A stretch of DNA of 64,000 nt from JAGPUQ01 sp947084925 (GTDB taxonomy: Bacteria; Pseudomonadota; Gammaproteobacteria; Pseudomonadales; Porticoccaceae): the NCBI GenBank assembly GCA_947084925.1, contig CAMTUJ010000014.1, positions 1 to 64,000 of the forward strand, written 5' to 3'. Positions 52,468-61,731 of this stretch are shown here, in pieces. The notes below the pieces were generated by a model. The model worked only from the letters and a program-made list of their open reading frames with translations, did no database searches and was not told the DNA's origin. How positions within the stretch are numbered: position 1 is the first letter of the stretch; the number at the start of each line of letters is the position of its first letter. The translations under genes and the position numbers were made by a program.

Positions 52468-55365
52468 TTACCCGCACAGGAGGCGCTCCCGGATGGCGGT
52501 GACCGCCGCGCGCTGGCTGGCGAACTCCACCGCGGCAACCACTCCCGGCTGGCGCTGCAATTGCAGCCGATGCCCCGCGCTGCGATACGTCTTGTAGGCT
52601 TCCCGCAAGGTTTCCGCATCGGCGGCAGGCAGGATGCCGGCGGTCACGATGGCGTCGAGAATGCGGATGTTGTCGGTCCAGCGGGCGAGTTCGGGGTGGT
52701 GCTGAGACTCGGCCAGAACGACAAATTGAACCATAAATTCGATATCCACGATACCGCCGGCATCCTGCTTCAGGTCAAACAGCCCCTGGTTTTGCGCGCG
52801 TGCTTCCGATGCCAGATGGGCGCGCATTTTGGCGCGCATGGCGCAAACTTCGCGGGCGAGCCCGGCGCGTTCGCGCGGACGGCACAGTACCTCGTGCCGC
52901 ACCGCCGCGAAGCGCGCGGCCAGGGCCGCGCTGCCGGCGACGGGTCGCGCGCGCACCAGTGCCTGATGCTCCCAGACCCAGGCGCTCTCGGCCTGATAGC
53001 GTTCAAAGGCGGCGCAGGAGGTGACCAGCAGTCCGGAGTTGCCCGAGGGGCGCAGCCGCATGTCCACCTCGTAGAGGGCGCCGGAAGCGGTGCGGGCGCT
53101 CAGGATGTGGATGATGCGCTGGCCGAGGCGGGCGAAGAACTGCTCGTTGCTGAGCGGGTGTTCGCCGCTGGTGGCGAGCGTCGGATCGGCATCGTGAAGA
53201 AACACCAGATCCAGGTCGGAGCCGTGCGCCAGTTCGATGCCGCCCAGCTTGCCGTAGCCGACCACCAGGAAGCCGGGTTCGACACCGGTCGCGGTGCCCG
53301 GGTGGCCGTGGCGCGCGACCAGTTGCGCGCGGGCGAAGGTGACGACCTCTTCCAGAATTGCTTCGGCAAGCCAGGTCAGGTAGTCGCTCACCTTCATGAG
53401 CGGCAGCGCGTCGGTGATCTCGGCGGCGGCCACGCGCAGCGCATGGGCGCGGCGGAAATAGCGCAGTGCCTCCATGCGGATTTCCAGGTCGTCGCCCGGC
53501 ACCCGTTCGAGGTGGCGACTCAGCTCGGTCGCGATCCCGGCCCGATCGGGCGGCGCGTAGAGGGTGGCGGGATCGAGCAACTCATCCAGCAGGGCCGGGT
53601 AGTGCGCCAGCTCGTCGGCAACCCAGGGACTCGCGGCGCACAGCCGCACCAGTTGGCGCCGCGCGCCCGGATTTTCGCTCAACAGCGTGATGTAGACGCT
53701 GCGCCGCGCCACCGCCTCGACCACCGCGCTCACCCGGTGCAGGGTTTCGGCGCCGTCGGCGCCGCATTCGGCGATCAGCAGCGGCATCAGGTGATCGAGA
53801 CGGCCGCGGGCGTCCGCGGCCATGGCCTGCACCGCGCGACAGCGGTGCAACTGTTGCAAGACCTCGGCGGCCCGTTCCGCCGCGGCGCCGTAGCCGAGGG
53901 CGCCCAGCTCATCCGCCAGCGGACCATCGCCCGCCGCCAGTAACCACAGGCCGCGCGCACGGTCGTCGCCGGCGCCGGCCGTTTCCGCCGGTGCCACCAC
54001 GGCATCGAACAGTGCGTGCACTTCGGCGCGCACCGCGTCCAGCGCGGCGGCGAACCGGGTCCAGTCCGGATAACCCAGCAGCGCCGCCAGGCGCTCGCGG
54101 TCCGCGGTGTCCGCGGGCAGGGTCTGGGTCTGTTGATCGCGCCAGGCCTGGAGGGCGTGCTCGGTGTTGCGCAGGAACACATAGGCGTCCCACAGGCGCG
54201 CGCCGGCGCGGTGCGGGAGCAACGCATCGCGGTCGATCAGATCGAGCACGGTGCGCAGGCGCTGGGTCTGAAAGCGGCGGTCGCGGCCGCCCCGGATCAA
54301 CTGAAACGCCTGGGCGATGAACTCGATCTCGCGGATGCCGCCGGCGCCGAGCTTGATATTGCCGGCCATGTCGCGGCGCGCCACTTCGCGATTGATCAGC
54401 GCCTTCATGTCGCGCAGCGACTGGATCGCGGAGTAGTCGATGTATTTGCGGTAGGTGAAAGCCCGCAGCAGATCGAGCAGATGCGTCGCCGCCGCGGGCT
54501 CGCCGCTCACTGCGCGGGCCTTGATCATGGCGTAGCGCTCCCAGTCGCGGCCCTGGGTCTGGTAGTACTCGGCGAGCGCATCGAAGCTCGCCACCAGGGC
54601 GCCGCTGTCGCCGTAAGGGCGCAGCCGCATGTCCACCCGGAACACGAAACCCTCCGCCGTGTGCTGATCCAGGGCACGGATCAGTTTGCGGCCGAGGCGC
54701 AGGAAAAATTCCTGATTGTCGAGCACGCGGTGCGCGCCTCCGGTGACGGGCAGGGTTTCGCCCGCTTCCGGATAGGCGAAGATCAGATCGATATCGGACG
54801 AGAGATTGAGCTCGCCGCCGCCCAGCTTGCCCATGGCAAGCACCAGCAGTTGCTGCGGCTGTCCGGAATCGGCGCCGATGGGCTCGCCCCATTGCCGGCA
54901 GGCCTCGGAGTGGAGAAAGGCCAGCGCGCCGCGAATGCAGGCTTCCGCGAGCGCGGAGAGCGCGGCCATGGTGTGGTCAAGGCCGGTGCCGCGGGTGAGA
55001 TCGCCCCAGACGATGCGCAGCATGGCGAGATTGCGAAAGCGGCGCAGGCGACGGCCGAGTTCGTCGGCGTCGGGACAGCCGGCGAGCGCGGCAGCGAGCT
55101 CGGTGGCGATGGCGTCCGCCTCCCACGCCGCCGCGAGTTCGCCCCGCTCCGCCAGCGCGAGGAATGCCTCCGGTTGCCGGCAGCAGACGTTCGCCGCGAA
55201 CTCGCTGCCCGACCAGACCCACTGCAACGCGCGCGCGAACTCCGGGTCGGCGCGCAGGACGGCGAGGCGCTCGCGTGCCGCCGCCGGCGCGGCATCGGAA
55301 AACTGTTCGAGCTGGCGCGCGAACAGTGCCGCGCGGTCGGCCGAGAGGGGCGGCGCGATCGGCAC
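52468..55365 (-). CDS. glnE: bifunctional glutamine synthetase adenylyltransferase / deadenylylase
   Basis: Controls glutamine synthetase by adding or removing AMP in response to PII. 965 residues, two nucleotidyltransferase halves. The N-terminal deadenylylase has LSSDIDLIFAYPEAGE near 195; the C-terminal adenylylase has AHGSDLDLVFLHDADP near 715; each shows the G-x-D-x-D metal pair. KLGAGGIREIEFIAQAFQ and QDAGGIVDIEFMVQFVV repeat the paired helix segments. It is 4 nt downstream of the ATPase gene. Confidence 0.97.
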   Translation of the reverse strand: MPIAPPLSADRAALFARQLEQFSDAAPAAARERLAVLRADPEFARALQWVWSGSEFAANVCCRQPEAFLALAERGELAAAWEADAIATELAAALAGCPDADELGRRLRRFRNLAMLRIVWGDLTRGTGLDHTMAALSALAEACIRGALAFLHSEACRQWGEPIGADSGQPQQLLVLAMGKLGGGELNLSSDIDLIFAYPEAGETLPVTGGAHRVLDNQEFFLRLGRKLIRALDQHTAEGFVFRVDMRLRPYGDSGALVASFDALAEYYQTQGRDWERYAMIKARAVSGEPAAATHLLDLLRAFTYRKYIDYSAIQSLRDMKALINREVARRDMAGNIKLGAGGIREIEFIAQAFQLIRGGRDRRFQTQRLRTVLDLIDRDALLPHRAGARLWDAYVFLRNTEHALQAWRDQQTQTLPADTADRERLAALLGYPDWTRFAAALDAVRAEVHALFDAVVAPAETAGAGDDRARGLWLLAAGDGPLADELGALGYGAAAERAAEVLQQLHRCRAVQAMAADARGRLDHLMPLLIAECGADGAETLHRVSAVVEAVARRSVYITLLSENPGARRQLVRLCAASPWVADELAHYPALLDELLDPATLYAPPDRAGIATELSRHLERVPGDDLEIRMEALRYFRRAHALRVAAAEITDALPLMKVSDYLTWLAEAILEEVVTFARAQLVARHGHPGTATGVEPGFLVVGYGKLGGIELAHGSDLDLVFLHDADPTLATSGEHPLSNEQFFARLGQRIIHILSARTASGALYEVDMRLRPSGNSGLLVTSCAAFERYQAESAWVWEHQALVRARPVAGSAALAARFAAVRHEVLCRPRERAGLAREVCAMRAKMRAHLASEARAQNQGLFDLKQDAGGIVDIEFMVQFVVLAESQHHPELARWTDNIRILDAIVTAGILPAADAETLREAYKTYRSAGHRLQLQRQPGVVAAVEFASQRAAVTAIRERLLCG

Positions 55366-55368
55366 CGG

Positions 55369-57144
55369 CTAACGCCCCATATCGGGCGCCACCCGCATCA
55401 CTTCCGCCACCGAGGTGATCCCCGCGCCGACTTTCTGCGCGCCGGACAGGCGCAGGGTGCGCATGCCTTCGCGCATGGCTTGCAGGCGCAGGGCGGAGAT
55501 GTCGCACTGCTCGTCGATCAACGGCTTGAGGGTTTCGCTGATGAGCATGATTTCGTAGATGCCCTGACGCCCCAGATAGCCGGTATCGCGACATTCCAGG
55601 CAGCCGCCGGGTTCGGCGAACTGGGTCGGAGGCGGCGCTTTCCAGGGCTGCACCAGCGCCTTCCATGCGGCCACGTCCACTGGCGTTTTGCGCGCGCAGT
55701 GGGGGCACAGGGTGCGCACCAGGCGCTGGGCCATCACGCCGTTCAGGGTGACCTTGAGCAGATGCGCCGGCACCCCCAGATCGAGCAGTCGGGTGATGGC
55801 GGTGGGCGCGTCGTTGGTGTGCAGGGTGGACAGCACCAGGTGGCCGGTGAGGGCGGCCTGAATGGCCATTTCCGCCGTTGCGAGGTCGCGGATCTCGCCC
55901 ACCATGATGATGTCCGGGTCCTGGCGCATCAGGGTGCGCACGCCCTCGGCAAAGCCGAAGTTGATCTGCGGCTGCACCTGGGTCTGGTTGAAACTGTCCT
56001 CGACCATTTCGATGGGGTCTTCCACCGTGCTGACATTCACCTCCTCGGTGGCGAGCTGTTTCAGCGTGGAATAGAGCGTTGTGGTCTTGCCCGAGCCGGT
56101 GGGTCCGGTGACCAGCACGATGCCGTTGGGCTGGCTGATCATGCCCTGCCAGCGCTGGTAGTCTTCGCCACTCAGGCCGAGTTCGATGAAGCTGCGCAGC
56201 AGCACTTCGGGATCGAAAATGCGGATCACCAGTTTTTCGCCGAAGGCCGTGGGCAGGGTCGAGAGACGCAGTTCCACTTCGCCGCCGGCGGGGGTGCGGG
56301 TCTTGACCCGGCCATCCTGGGGCTTGCGCTTTTCGGCGACGTTCATGCGCCCGAGGATTTTCAGGCGGCTGGTGACGGCGCTCAGCACCTGCGCCGGGAG
56401 TTCATACACCGGGTGCAGCACGCCGTCGATGCGGAAGCGGACCTTGCCGAGCTCGCGGCGCGGTTCGATGTGGATGTCGCTGGCGCGCTGGTCGAAGGCG
56501 TATTGCAACAGCCAGTCGACGATGTTGACGATGTGCTGATCCTGGGCGTCCGGGTCCTTGAGGGAGCCAAGTTCCAGCAACTGCTCGAAATTCCCGAGCG
56601 CGGGACGGGTGCCGCGCATCGCGGTGCCGGCGCCGGATACCGAGCGCGACAGGGTGTAGAACTCGAGCGTGTATTTCTCGATATCGGCGGGGTTGGCCAC
56701 CACCCGTTTGATGCGTTTGCGGCTGGCCTGTTCGAGGCCCGAGACCCAGGTGGTGACGAAGGGCTGCGCCGTGGCCACGACGATCTCCTCGGCGTCTGTT
56801 TCGACGCACAGGATGCCGTGGCGCTTGGCGAACTCGAACGACATCACCCGCGCCACTTCCGCGACCTTGACCTTGAGCGGGTCGATGCGCAGCACCGGCA
56901 ATTGCGCGGCTTCGCCGAGCCACTGGGTCAGGGTTTCAAGATCCAGTACCCGGCCGGGCCGGGCGGCATTGCCCATCTGCTGGCCGGCGATATAGATCAA
57001 CGGGTGCTGAAGCGACTGCTCGCGGGTGCGGTTGGCTCCCGCGAGCGCGTTGGCGTCGCTGCGCGTGACGAGGCCGGTGTCCACCAGATATTCCAGCGCC
57101 TGGGCGAGTTCCAGAACCTGTTCGGGCGCGATCGCGACGGCCAT
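55369..57144 (-). CDS. orphan GspE/PilB-type secretion or pilus ATPase
   Basis: 591 residues from ATG 57144 (GGAGG 9 nt upstream). An N-terminal MshEN-like region (~60-150) precedes the ATPase: ASDIHIEPRRELGKVRFRID, VTGPTGSGKTTTLYSTLKQL (Walker A, ~330), TVEDPIEMVEDSFNQTQVQ, RQDPDIIMVGEIRDLATAEM (Walker B), TGHLVLSTLHTNDAPTAITR, and CX2C pairs in LCPHCARK and CLECRDTG. No secretin, pseudopilin or GspF gene lies nearby. It may serve a pilus or type II system encoded elsewhere (pilW lies at 17.5 kb). Confidence 0.9.
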   Translation of the reverse strand: MAVAIAPEQVLELAQALEYLVDTGLVTRSDANALAGANRTREQSLQHPLIYIAGQQMGNAARPGRVLDLETLTQWLGEAAQLPVLRIDPLKVKVAEVARVMSFEFAKRHGILCVETDAEEIVVATAQPFVTTWVSGLEQASRKRIKRVVANPADIEKYTLEFYTLSRSVSGAGTAMRGTRPALGNFEQLLELGSLKDPDAQDQHIVNIVDWLLQYAFDQRASDIHIEPRRELGKVRFRIDGVLHPVYELPAQVLSAVTSRLKILGRMNVAEKRKPQDGRVKTRTPAGGEVELRLSTLPTAFGEKLVIRIFDPEVLLRSFIELGLSGEDYQRWQGMISQPNGIVLVTGPTGSGKTTTLYSTLKQLATEEVNVSTVEDPIEMVEDSFNQTQVQPQINFGFAEGVRTLMRQDPDIIMVGEIRDLATAEMAIQAALTGHLVLSTLHTNDAPTAITRLLDLGVPAHLLKVTLNGVMAQRLVRTLCPHCARKTPVDVAAWKALVQPWKAPPPTQFAEPGGCLECRDTGYLGRQGIYEIMLISETLKPLIDEQCDISALRLQAMREGMRTLRLSGAQKVGAGITSVAEVMRVAPDMGR

Positions 57145-57370
57145 GCCAGTGTGCCTCCAATCCGGGCCGGTGGATTGTAGTCCATGTGCAAGCCCTCTCC
57201 AGCACGGATTGTCGCGCTCCGGCGTTCGCACTAAGCTGACCCGATAACAACGCCAGGTGGGTGAGATATCCGATCCTCACCGATCGCTTCCCGACTGCGC
57301 GACCGATCTGCTGCGACGACAGCGGCTGGTGCGGTAACTGTTTCAGTGTTCAACCAACCGGAGAAACGAC

Positions 57371-58126
57371 ATGAAAAACCTGGAAGGCAAAGTTGCCCTG
57401 ATAACGGGCGCGGCACGGGGTCAGGGTGCGGCCGAGGCACGTCTGTTTGCGGCGCGCGGCGCCAAGGTGATGCTGTGTGACGTGCTGGATGTCGACGGCC
57501 AGAAGACGGCCGCGGCGATCGGCTCCTCTGCTGCGTACCTGCGGCTCGATGTGACCGACGAGGCCAGCTGGCGCGCGGCGGTCGAAGCCACGGTCGCCAA
57601 ATTCGGCAAGCTCAATGTGCTGGTCAACAACGCCGGCATCGCCCTGATGGGCGCGCTCAAGACCACGAGCGTCGCCGACTACATGAAGACCATCGAGATC
57701 AATCAGCTCGGCGTCTTTCTCGGCATGCGCAGCGTAGCGGCCGCGATGAAGGCGGCCGGCGGTGGTTCGATCATCAATATTTCGTCGATCGCCGGCCTCG
57801 GCGGCGCGGTCGGGGGCGTTGCCTACTGCGCCAGCAAATTCGCGGTGCGTGGCATGACAAAAGTGGCGGCGATGGAGCTGGGTCCGGACAATATCCGGGT
57901 CAACTCGATTCACCCGGGCGGCGTCATGACCAACATGCTCAGCGACGCCGGGCTTACCGGCGATAGCGCCAGTGCGCTCTTTGCCCGCACGCCGCTGGGT
58001 CGCATCGCGCAACCCGAGGAAATGGCGACGCTCGCCGCCTACCTGGCTTCGGACGACAGCTCCTATTCGACCGGCTCGGAGTTTGTCGCCGATGGCGGCC
58101 TCACCGCCGGCTTCGCGCTCGGGTAA
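57371..58126 (+). CDS. short-chain dehydrogenase/reductase (SDR), hydroxysteroid-dehydrogenase-like
   Basis: 251 residues. KVALITGAARGQGAAEARLF holds the TGxxxGxG cofactor motif, CDVLDVDGQ suggests NAD(H) preference (Asp after the second strand), NNAGIA follows, and the catalytic set is ISSIAG (Ser) and YCASK (Tyr, Lys). Overall sequence resembles 3alpha/20beta-hydroxysteroid dehydrogenases, but substrate is not decidable. GGAG lies 8 nt before ATG 57371. It may belong with the lipid-catabolism genes at 0.2-3.5 kb only in a broad sense; its neighbours here are unrelated. Confidence 0.88.
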   Translation: MKNLEGKVALITGAARGQGAAEARLFAARGAKVMLCDVLDVDGQKTAAAIGSSAAYLRLDVTDEASWRAAVEATVAKFGKLNVLVNNAGIALMGALKTTSVADYMKTIEINQLGVFLGMRSVAAAMKAAGGGSIINISSIAGLGGAVGGVAYCASKFAVRGMTKVAAMELGPDNIRVNSIHPGGVMTNMLSDAGLTGDSASALFARTPLGRIAQPEEMATLAAYLASDDSSYSTGSEFVADGGLTAGFALG

Positions 58127-58148
58127 CCGTGCCTTGGAACGGGCCCCT

Positions 58149-58192
58149 CCAGCACCTGACGCCGCCCTCAGTGGGCGGCGGTCAGGTGCTGG
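58149..58192. terminator. long hairpin between the convergent SDR and opgD genes
   Basis: CCAGCACCTGACGCCGCC at 58149-58166 pairs with the stretch 58173-58192 over about 18 bp with one bulged base and a 6-nt loop. The opgD stop codon lies at the loop edge and the last opgD codons form one arm. There is no T-run on either side, so it is not a textbook intrinsic terminator, but it could end or protect both converging transcripts. Confidence 0.55.
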
Positions 58193-59760
58193 AACAGCCA
58201 GGTTTCGCTGAGCGCGCGGTCGCCCTGACGCAGGAACAGGCGCAGATCGACGGCCTCGCCGGGATTCACCGCCAGGTCGAACTGTACCCGCCAGCGATCC
58301 GTGGTGGGAACGGGTTCGGCGCGGGCGAGCAGGATCTTGTCCTGGCCCGTCGAGCTGGTGACCACGGCGTCGAGCTTCGCCGTCTTGGCGAGCCCGGGGA
58401 GTTCGCCACCGGCGAATTCGACCACATAGCGCACGATGCCGGGCTTGCGGATGGTGCCCGGCTCGCCGCCGCGACCGCTGCGGGTGGACACCACCTGTGC
58501 CAGGTTGGGCGCGGGATAGGGCTCGTCGGCGAGCCAGTGCATGCGATAGCGAAAGCTGTATTCGGCGCCCTTCCTGGCGGGGCCCGCCGGCACCCACATG
58601 GCGACCATGTTGTCGTGAATCTCGTCGTCGGTGGGCAGTTCGACCAGCTGCACCGAACCCTCGCCCCAGTCACCCAGCGGTTCGATCCACAGGCTCGGGC
58701 GGCGGTCGTAGAGCACGCCGTCGAGGTAGTTGTCGAAATTCCGGTCGCGCTGCATAAAGCCGAAGCCGCGCGGATTGAAATCCGAAAAGCTGACTGCGGT
58801 GGGGTAGGGCGGGTTGCGCAGCGGTCGCCAGATGCGTTCGCCGGCGCCGTTCCACATGGCCAGACCGTCGGAGTCGTGAATTTCCGGGCGCCAGTCGAGA
58901 TCGCGTCCGCGCCCGTGTTCGCCGAACCAGAACATCGAGGTCAGCGGCGCGATGCCCAGCCGCATGACGTCGCGGCGCAGAAACAGCCGGCAGTCCACTT
59001 CCATTACCACACCGGTTTCGCGGTGCAGATCGAAGCGGTACGCGCCGGTGATGCCGGGGCCGTCGAGGAGGGCGTAGATCCGCATCGGCGCTTCGGTGGA
59101 CGCGGCCGGTTCCAGGTAGAACTCGCGGAACATGGGAAACTCTTCGGGTCCGGCGACCGCGGTGTCGAGCGCGATGCCGCGCGCCGAGAGGCCGTATTGC
59201 CCCTGGGCGCCGATGGTGCGGAAGTAGGACGCGCCCAGAAACGCCACCCAGTCCTGGGTGCGCCAGTCATCCCGCAGTCGGGATTCGTGCAGCCGGAATC
59301 CGGCAAACCCGGCGTCGTCCGGCATGTGCCGGGCGGGATTGTCCTTCGGCATCGAAAAATAGTCGCGGCGATAGCGGATTTCGCGCGCCTTGCCCTGGTC
59401 CACCGCGTAGGCGTGCATCGGCTGCTGGAACCACTTGCCGAGGTGGAAAAAGGTTACCGGATAGGCGCCCGGACCGTTGGCGTCCAGCGCGAGCTCGGGC
59501 AGATAGCGGATCTGGCCGTGTTCGTCGTAGTCGATCTTGGCCACCACCTCGGCACCCGGCCGCGGCGGCTCCCGATAGGGTTTGGTGGCGTTGTCGCGCG
59601 CGGTCTGGATCAGCCCGTCGAAACTGAAGGCCCGCGCGGGACCGAATTCCAGATGTTTGGCGGCGGCCTGGGCCGCGTCCGTGCCCAGCCCGGCGATTCC
59701 GACGCAGGCCAGGACCAGACATTGCAGAAACCTGCGCCGGCGGCGATCAACTGCACTCAA
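58168..59760 (-). CDS. opgD: glucan biosynthesis protein D (OpgD/MdoD) with Tat signal
   Basis: Periplasmic beta-glucan backbone protein of the OpgG/OpgD family. 530 residues. The N-terminus shows a twin-arginine signal (RRRRRFLQC, then a weakly hydrophobic stretch ending DAAQAA). Family marks: LGASYFRTIGAQGQYGLSAR, EEFPMFREFYLEPA, PLTSMFWFGEHG, EIHDSDGLAMWNG and ERIWRPLRNPP. TTG 59760 is the start: GAGGAG lies 6 nt upstream and no ATG is suitably placed. It is divergent from opgG. Confidence 0.93.
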   Translation of the reverse strand: MSAVDRRRRRFLQCLVLACVGIAGLGTDAAQAAAKHLEFGPARAFSFDGLIQTARDNATKPYREPPRPGAEVVAKIDYDEHGQIRYLPELALDANGPGAYPVTFFHLGKWFQQPMHAYAVDQGKAREIRYRRDYFSMPKDNPARHMPDDAGFAGFRLHESRLRDDWRTQDWVAFLGASYFRTIGAQGQYGLSARGIALDTAVAGPEEFPMFREFYLEPAASTEAPMRIYALLDGPGITGAYRFDLHRETGVVMEVDCRLFLRRDVMRLGIAPLTSMFWFGEHGRGRDLDWRPEIHDSDGLAMWNGAGERIWRPLRNPPYPTAVSFSDFNPRGFGFMQRDRNFDNYLDGVLYDRRPSLWIEPLGDWGEGSVQLVELPTDDEIHDNMVAMWVPAGPARKGAEYSFRYRMHWLADEPYPAPNLAQVVSTRSGRGGEPGTIRKPGIVRYVVEFAGGELPGLAKTAKLDAVVTSSTGQDKILLARAEPVPTTDRWRVQFDLAVNPGEAVDLRLFLRQGDRALSETWLFQHLTAAH

Positions 59761-60131
59761 GGGTGACTCCTCATGCGGGTTCTTGATTTTCGGACTCCGG
59801 ACATCGGGTTCCGGGTGTTTGGTCGCGCGGGCGCGCTGCCACAGCCAGGGCGCGCTGCCCGCGGGGCCGGGGCTGGGTGGACCGGGCGCCCAAAGCGGGG
59901 CAAAAGTAAAGGTTCGACGCGTCGCGGGCAAGCGTTTCCGTGGTCGGTGGGACAAATTTTGTGTCGCCACGGGGCAGCCGTGCACGAAAGCCGCGTCAGC
60001 GCATGTCCGCCGCTGGTGAAGTCCATTACAATTCGCGGCGCTCCGGCCGATCCGGCACGGCACGAACGCCAAACCCCCACCGCCCGAATCCTGAGTGGGT
60101 CCCGATAACAGCCCGGCCTGCGGCGACTGCG
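59761..60131. other. 371-bp divergent intergenic region between opgD and opgG
   Basis: No credible gene. On the plus strand TACAAT (60027-60032) with a 17-bp spacer to a poor -35 (TGTCCG, 60004-60009) is the best promoter for opgG, leaving a leader of about 93 nt. The rest is GC-rich, with several short inverted runs around 59830-59880. No good opgD promoter was identified on the minus strand. Confidence 0.4.
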
Positions 60132-61724
60132 GTGAATAGCTTGCCCCGAATTCAGAAACCCCTTCCGCATCGCGCCGCCACGGGCGCCCTATCGCTGTCT
60201 GCTGCGTTGGTGCTGTCTGCCGCGCTGGTGCTGTCGGTTGCGCCGGCGCCCGCGCGGGCCATCGAGTTGCGCGACGTCGCGGCACTGGCCAAGCAGCGTG
60301 CCACGGAACCTTATCGGGCGCCCACGGAAATCCCGGCCTTTCTGCAGGAACTGTCTTACGAACAGGCGCGGCTGTTCCGCTTCCTCCCCGAGCGCCGTCT
60401 GTGGCGTGCCACGAATTCGCAGTTTCAGGTGTCCTTCATCGCGCCCGCGCGACATCAGCGCTATCCGGTAAAGATCCGTCGGGTCACGGCCGAAGGGGTG
60501 CGCGATATACCCTTCGATCGCGAGCAGTTCGACTTCGGCGACCCCGATCTGGTGAAACGGATCCCCCCGGACCTGGGCTTTGCCGGCCTGCGCCTGGAGT
60601 ACCCGATCAACCGCGCCGGCGAGCTGGAGCCCGTGGTCGAGTTCAGCGGCGCGAGCTATTTTCGCGGCGTCGGCAAAGGTGGCGTACCCGGATTGTGGGC
60701 GCGGGGGCTGGCGATCGACACCGGCTTGCCGGGTGGGGAGGAGTTCCCCATGTTCCGCGAGTTCTGGCTGGAGCAGCCGCGCTCTGGCGCCGACAAGATA
60801 CGCGTATTTGCGCTGCTGGAAGGCCCCAGCATCACGGGTGGTTACGAATTTACCGTGACGCCCGGCGACAACACCCGGATCGGTGTGCGCGCCGAAATTT
60901 TCACCCGCAAGCCGGTCACCATGCTCGGGCTGGCGCCGCTGACCAGCATGTTTTTCTACGGTGAAAACACCGCTCGCCCGCTCGGGCAGTGGCGTCCCGA
61001 GATGCACCACAGCGATGGTCTGCTGGTCAACGACGGCAGCGGCGAATGGTTGTGGCGCCCGCTGCTCAATCCGCGCGCGCCGGAGCTGTACGCCTTCGCG
61101 GTGAACAATGCCAAGGGGTTCGGGTTGTTGCAGCGGGACCGCCGGTTTGACGCCTACGAGGATGGCGACGCCAATTATCAGTTGCGTCCCGGGGCCTGGG
61201 TGACGCTGCGGCAGCCCACCGGGCCGGGGCGCATCGTGCTGGTGGAGATTCCTTCCCCGGATGAGACCAACGACAACATAGTGGCGTTCTGGAGCCCCGA
61301 AAAAGCGGTGCCCGCCGGCCAGCGTATCGTGCTCGATTACGATCTCTTTCTGGGCGGCAGGCCCGAACCCGGCAGTGCGCTCGCCGCTGTGGTGAACACC
61401 CTCGTCGGGCGGGCGACCGGCCCGCAGGGCCGGCACCTGCCGGCGGATGCCTACCGCTTCGTGATCGATTTCGCCGGTGGCGGGCTCGGCAAGATCAAGG
61501 GTCGCGATGCGCCCGTGGCGGGCAATGTCAGCGTGGCCGGCGGCAAGGTCCTCGAACAATATGTGGAATACCTGGCGGCGCCCGACCGCTGGCGGCTGGT
61601 CTTTGTCGTCCGCCCCGAACCTGAATCGGGTATGGAAATGCGGGCCTTCCTGCATCTGGGCGACGATACCCTGAGCGAGACCTGGAGCTATCATCTGCCG
61701 TTCGCCAACTCCCTGACGCCCTGA
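60132..61724 (+). CDS. opgG: glucan biosynthesis protein G (OpgG/MdoG)
   Basis: Periplasmic protein needed to elongate or branch osmoregulated glucans made by OpgH. 530 residues with a Sec signal peptide ending APARA (~40). VEFSGASYFRGVGKGGVPG, EEFPMFREFWLEQP, PLTSMFFYGENTARP, EMHHSDGLLVNDG and SGEWLWRPLLNP mirror OpgD. The signal h-region is built from an exact-length 18-bp tandem duplication (60195-60230) encoding LSAALV twice. Start GTG 60132 or TTG 60141; neither has a clear ribosome-binding site. Confidence 0.93.
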   Translation: MNSLPRIQKPLPHRAATGALSLSAALVLSAALVLSVAPAPARAIELRDVAALAKQRATEPYRAPTEIPAFLQELSYEQARLFRFLPERRLWRATNSQFQVSFIAPARHQRYPVKIRRVTAEGVRDIPFDREQFDFGDPDLVKRIPPDLGFAGLRLEYPINRAGELEPVVEFSGASYFRGVGKGGVPGLWARGLAIDTGLPGGEEFPMFREFWLEQPRSGADKIRVFALLEGPSITGGYEFTVTPGDNTRIGVRAEIFTRKPVTMLGLAPLTSMFFYGENTARPLGQWRPEMHHSDGLLVNDGSGEWLWRPLLNPRAPELYAFAVNNAKGFGLLQRDRRFDAYEDGDANYQLRPGAWVTLRQPTGPGRIVLVEIPSPDETNDNIVAFWSPEKAVPAGQRIVLDYDLFLGGRPEPGSALAAVVNTLVGRATGPQGRHLPADAYRFVIDFAGGGLGKIKGRDAPVAGNVSVAGGKVLEQYVEYLAAPDRWRLVFVVRPEPESGMEMRAFLHLGDDTLSETWSYHLPFANSLTP

Positions 61725-61731
61725 GTTGCCG

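Noticed and set aside
54016..57180. Very long plus-strand open frame (over 1000 codons) opposite glnE and the ATPase
   Set aside because: It is a shadow of two clear minus-strand genes in GC-rich DNA; its translation has no family pattern and runs straight through both real genes.
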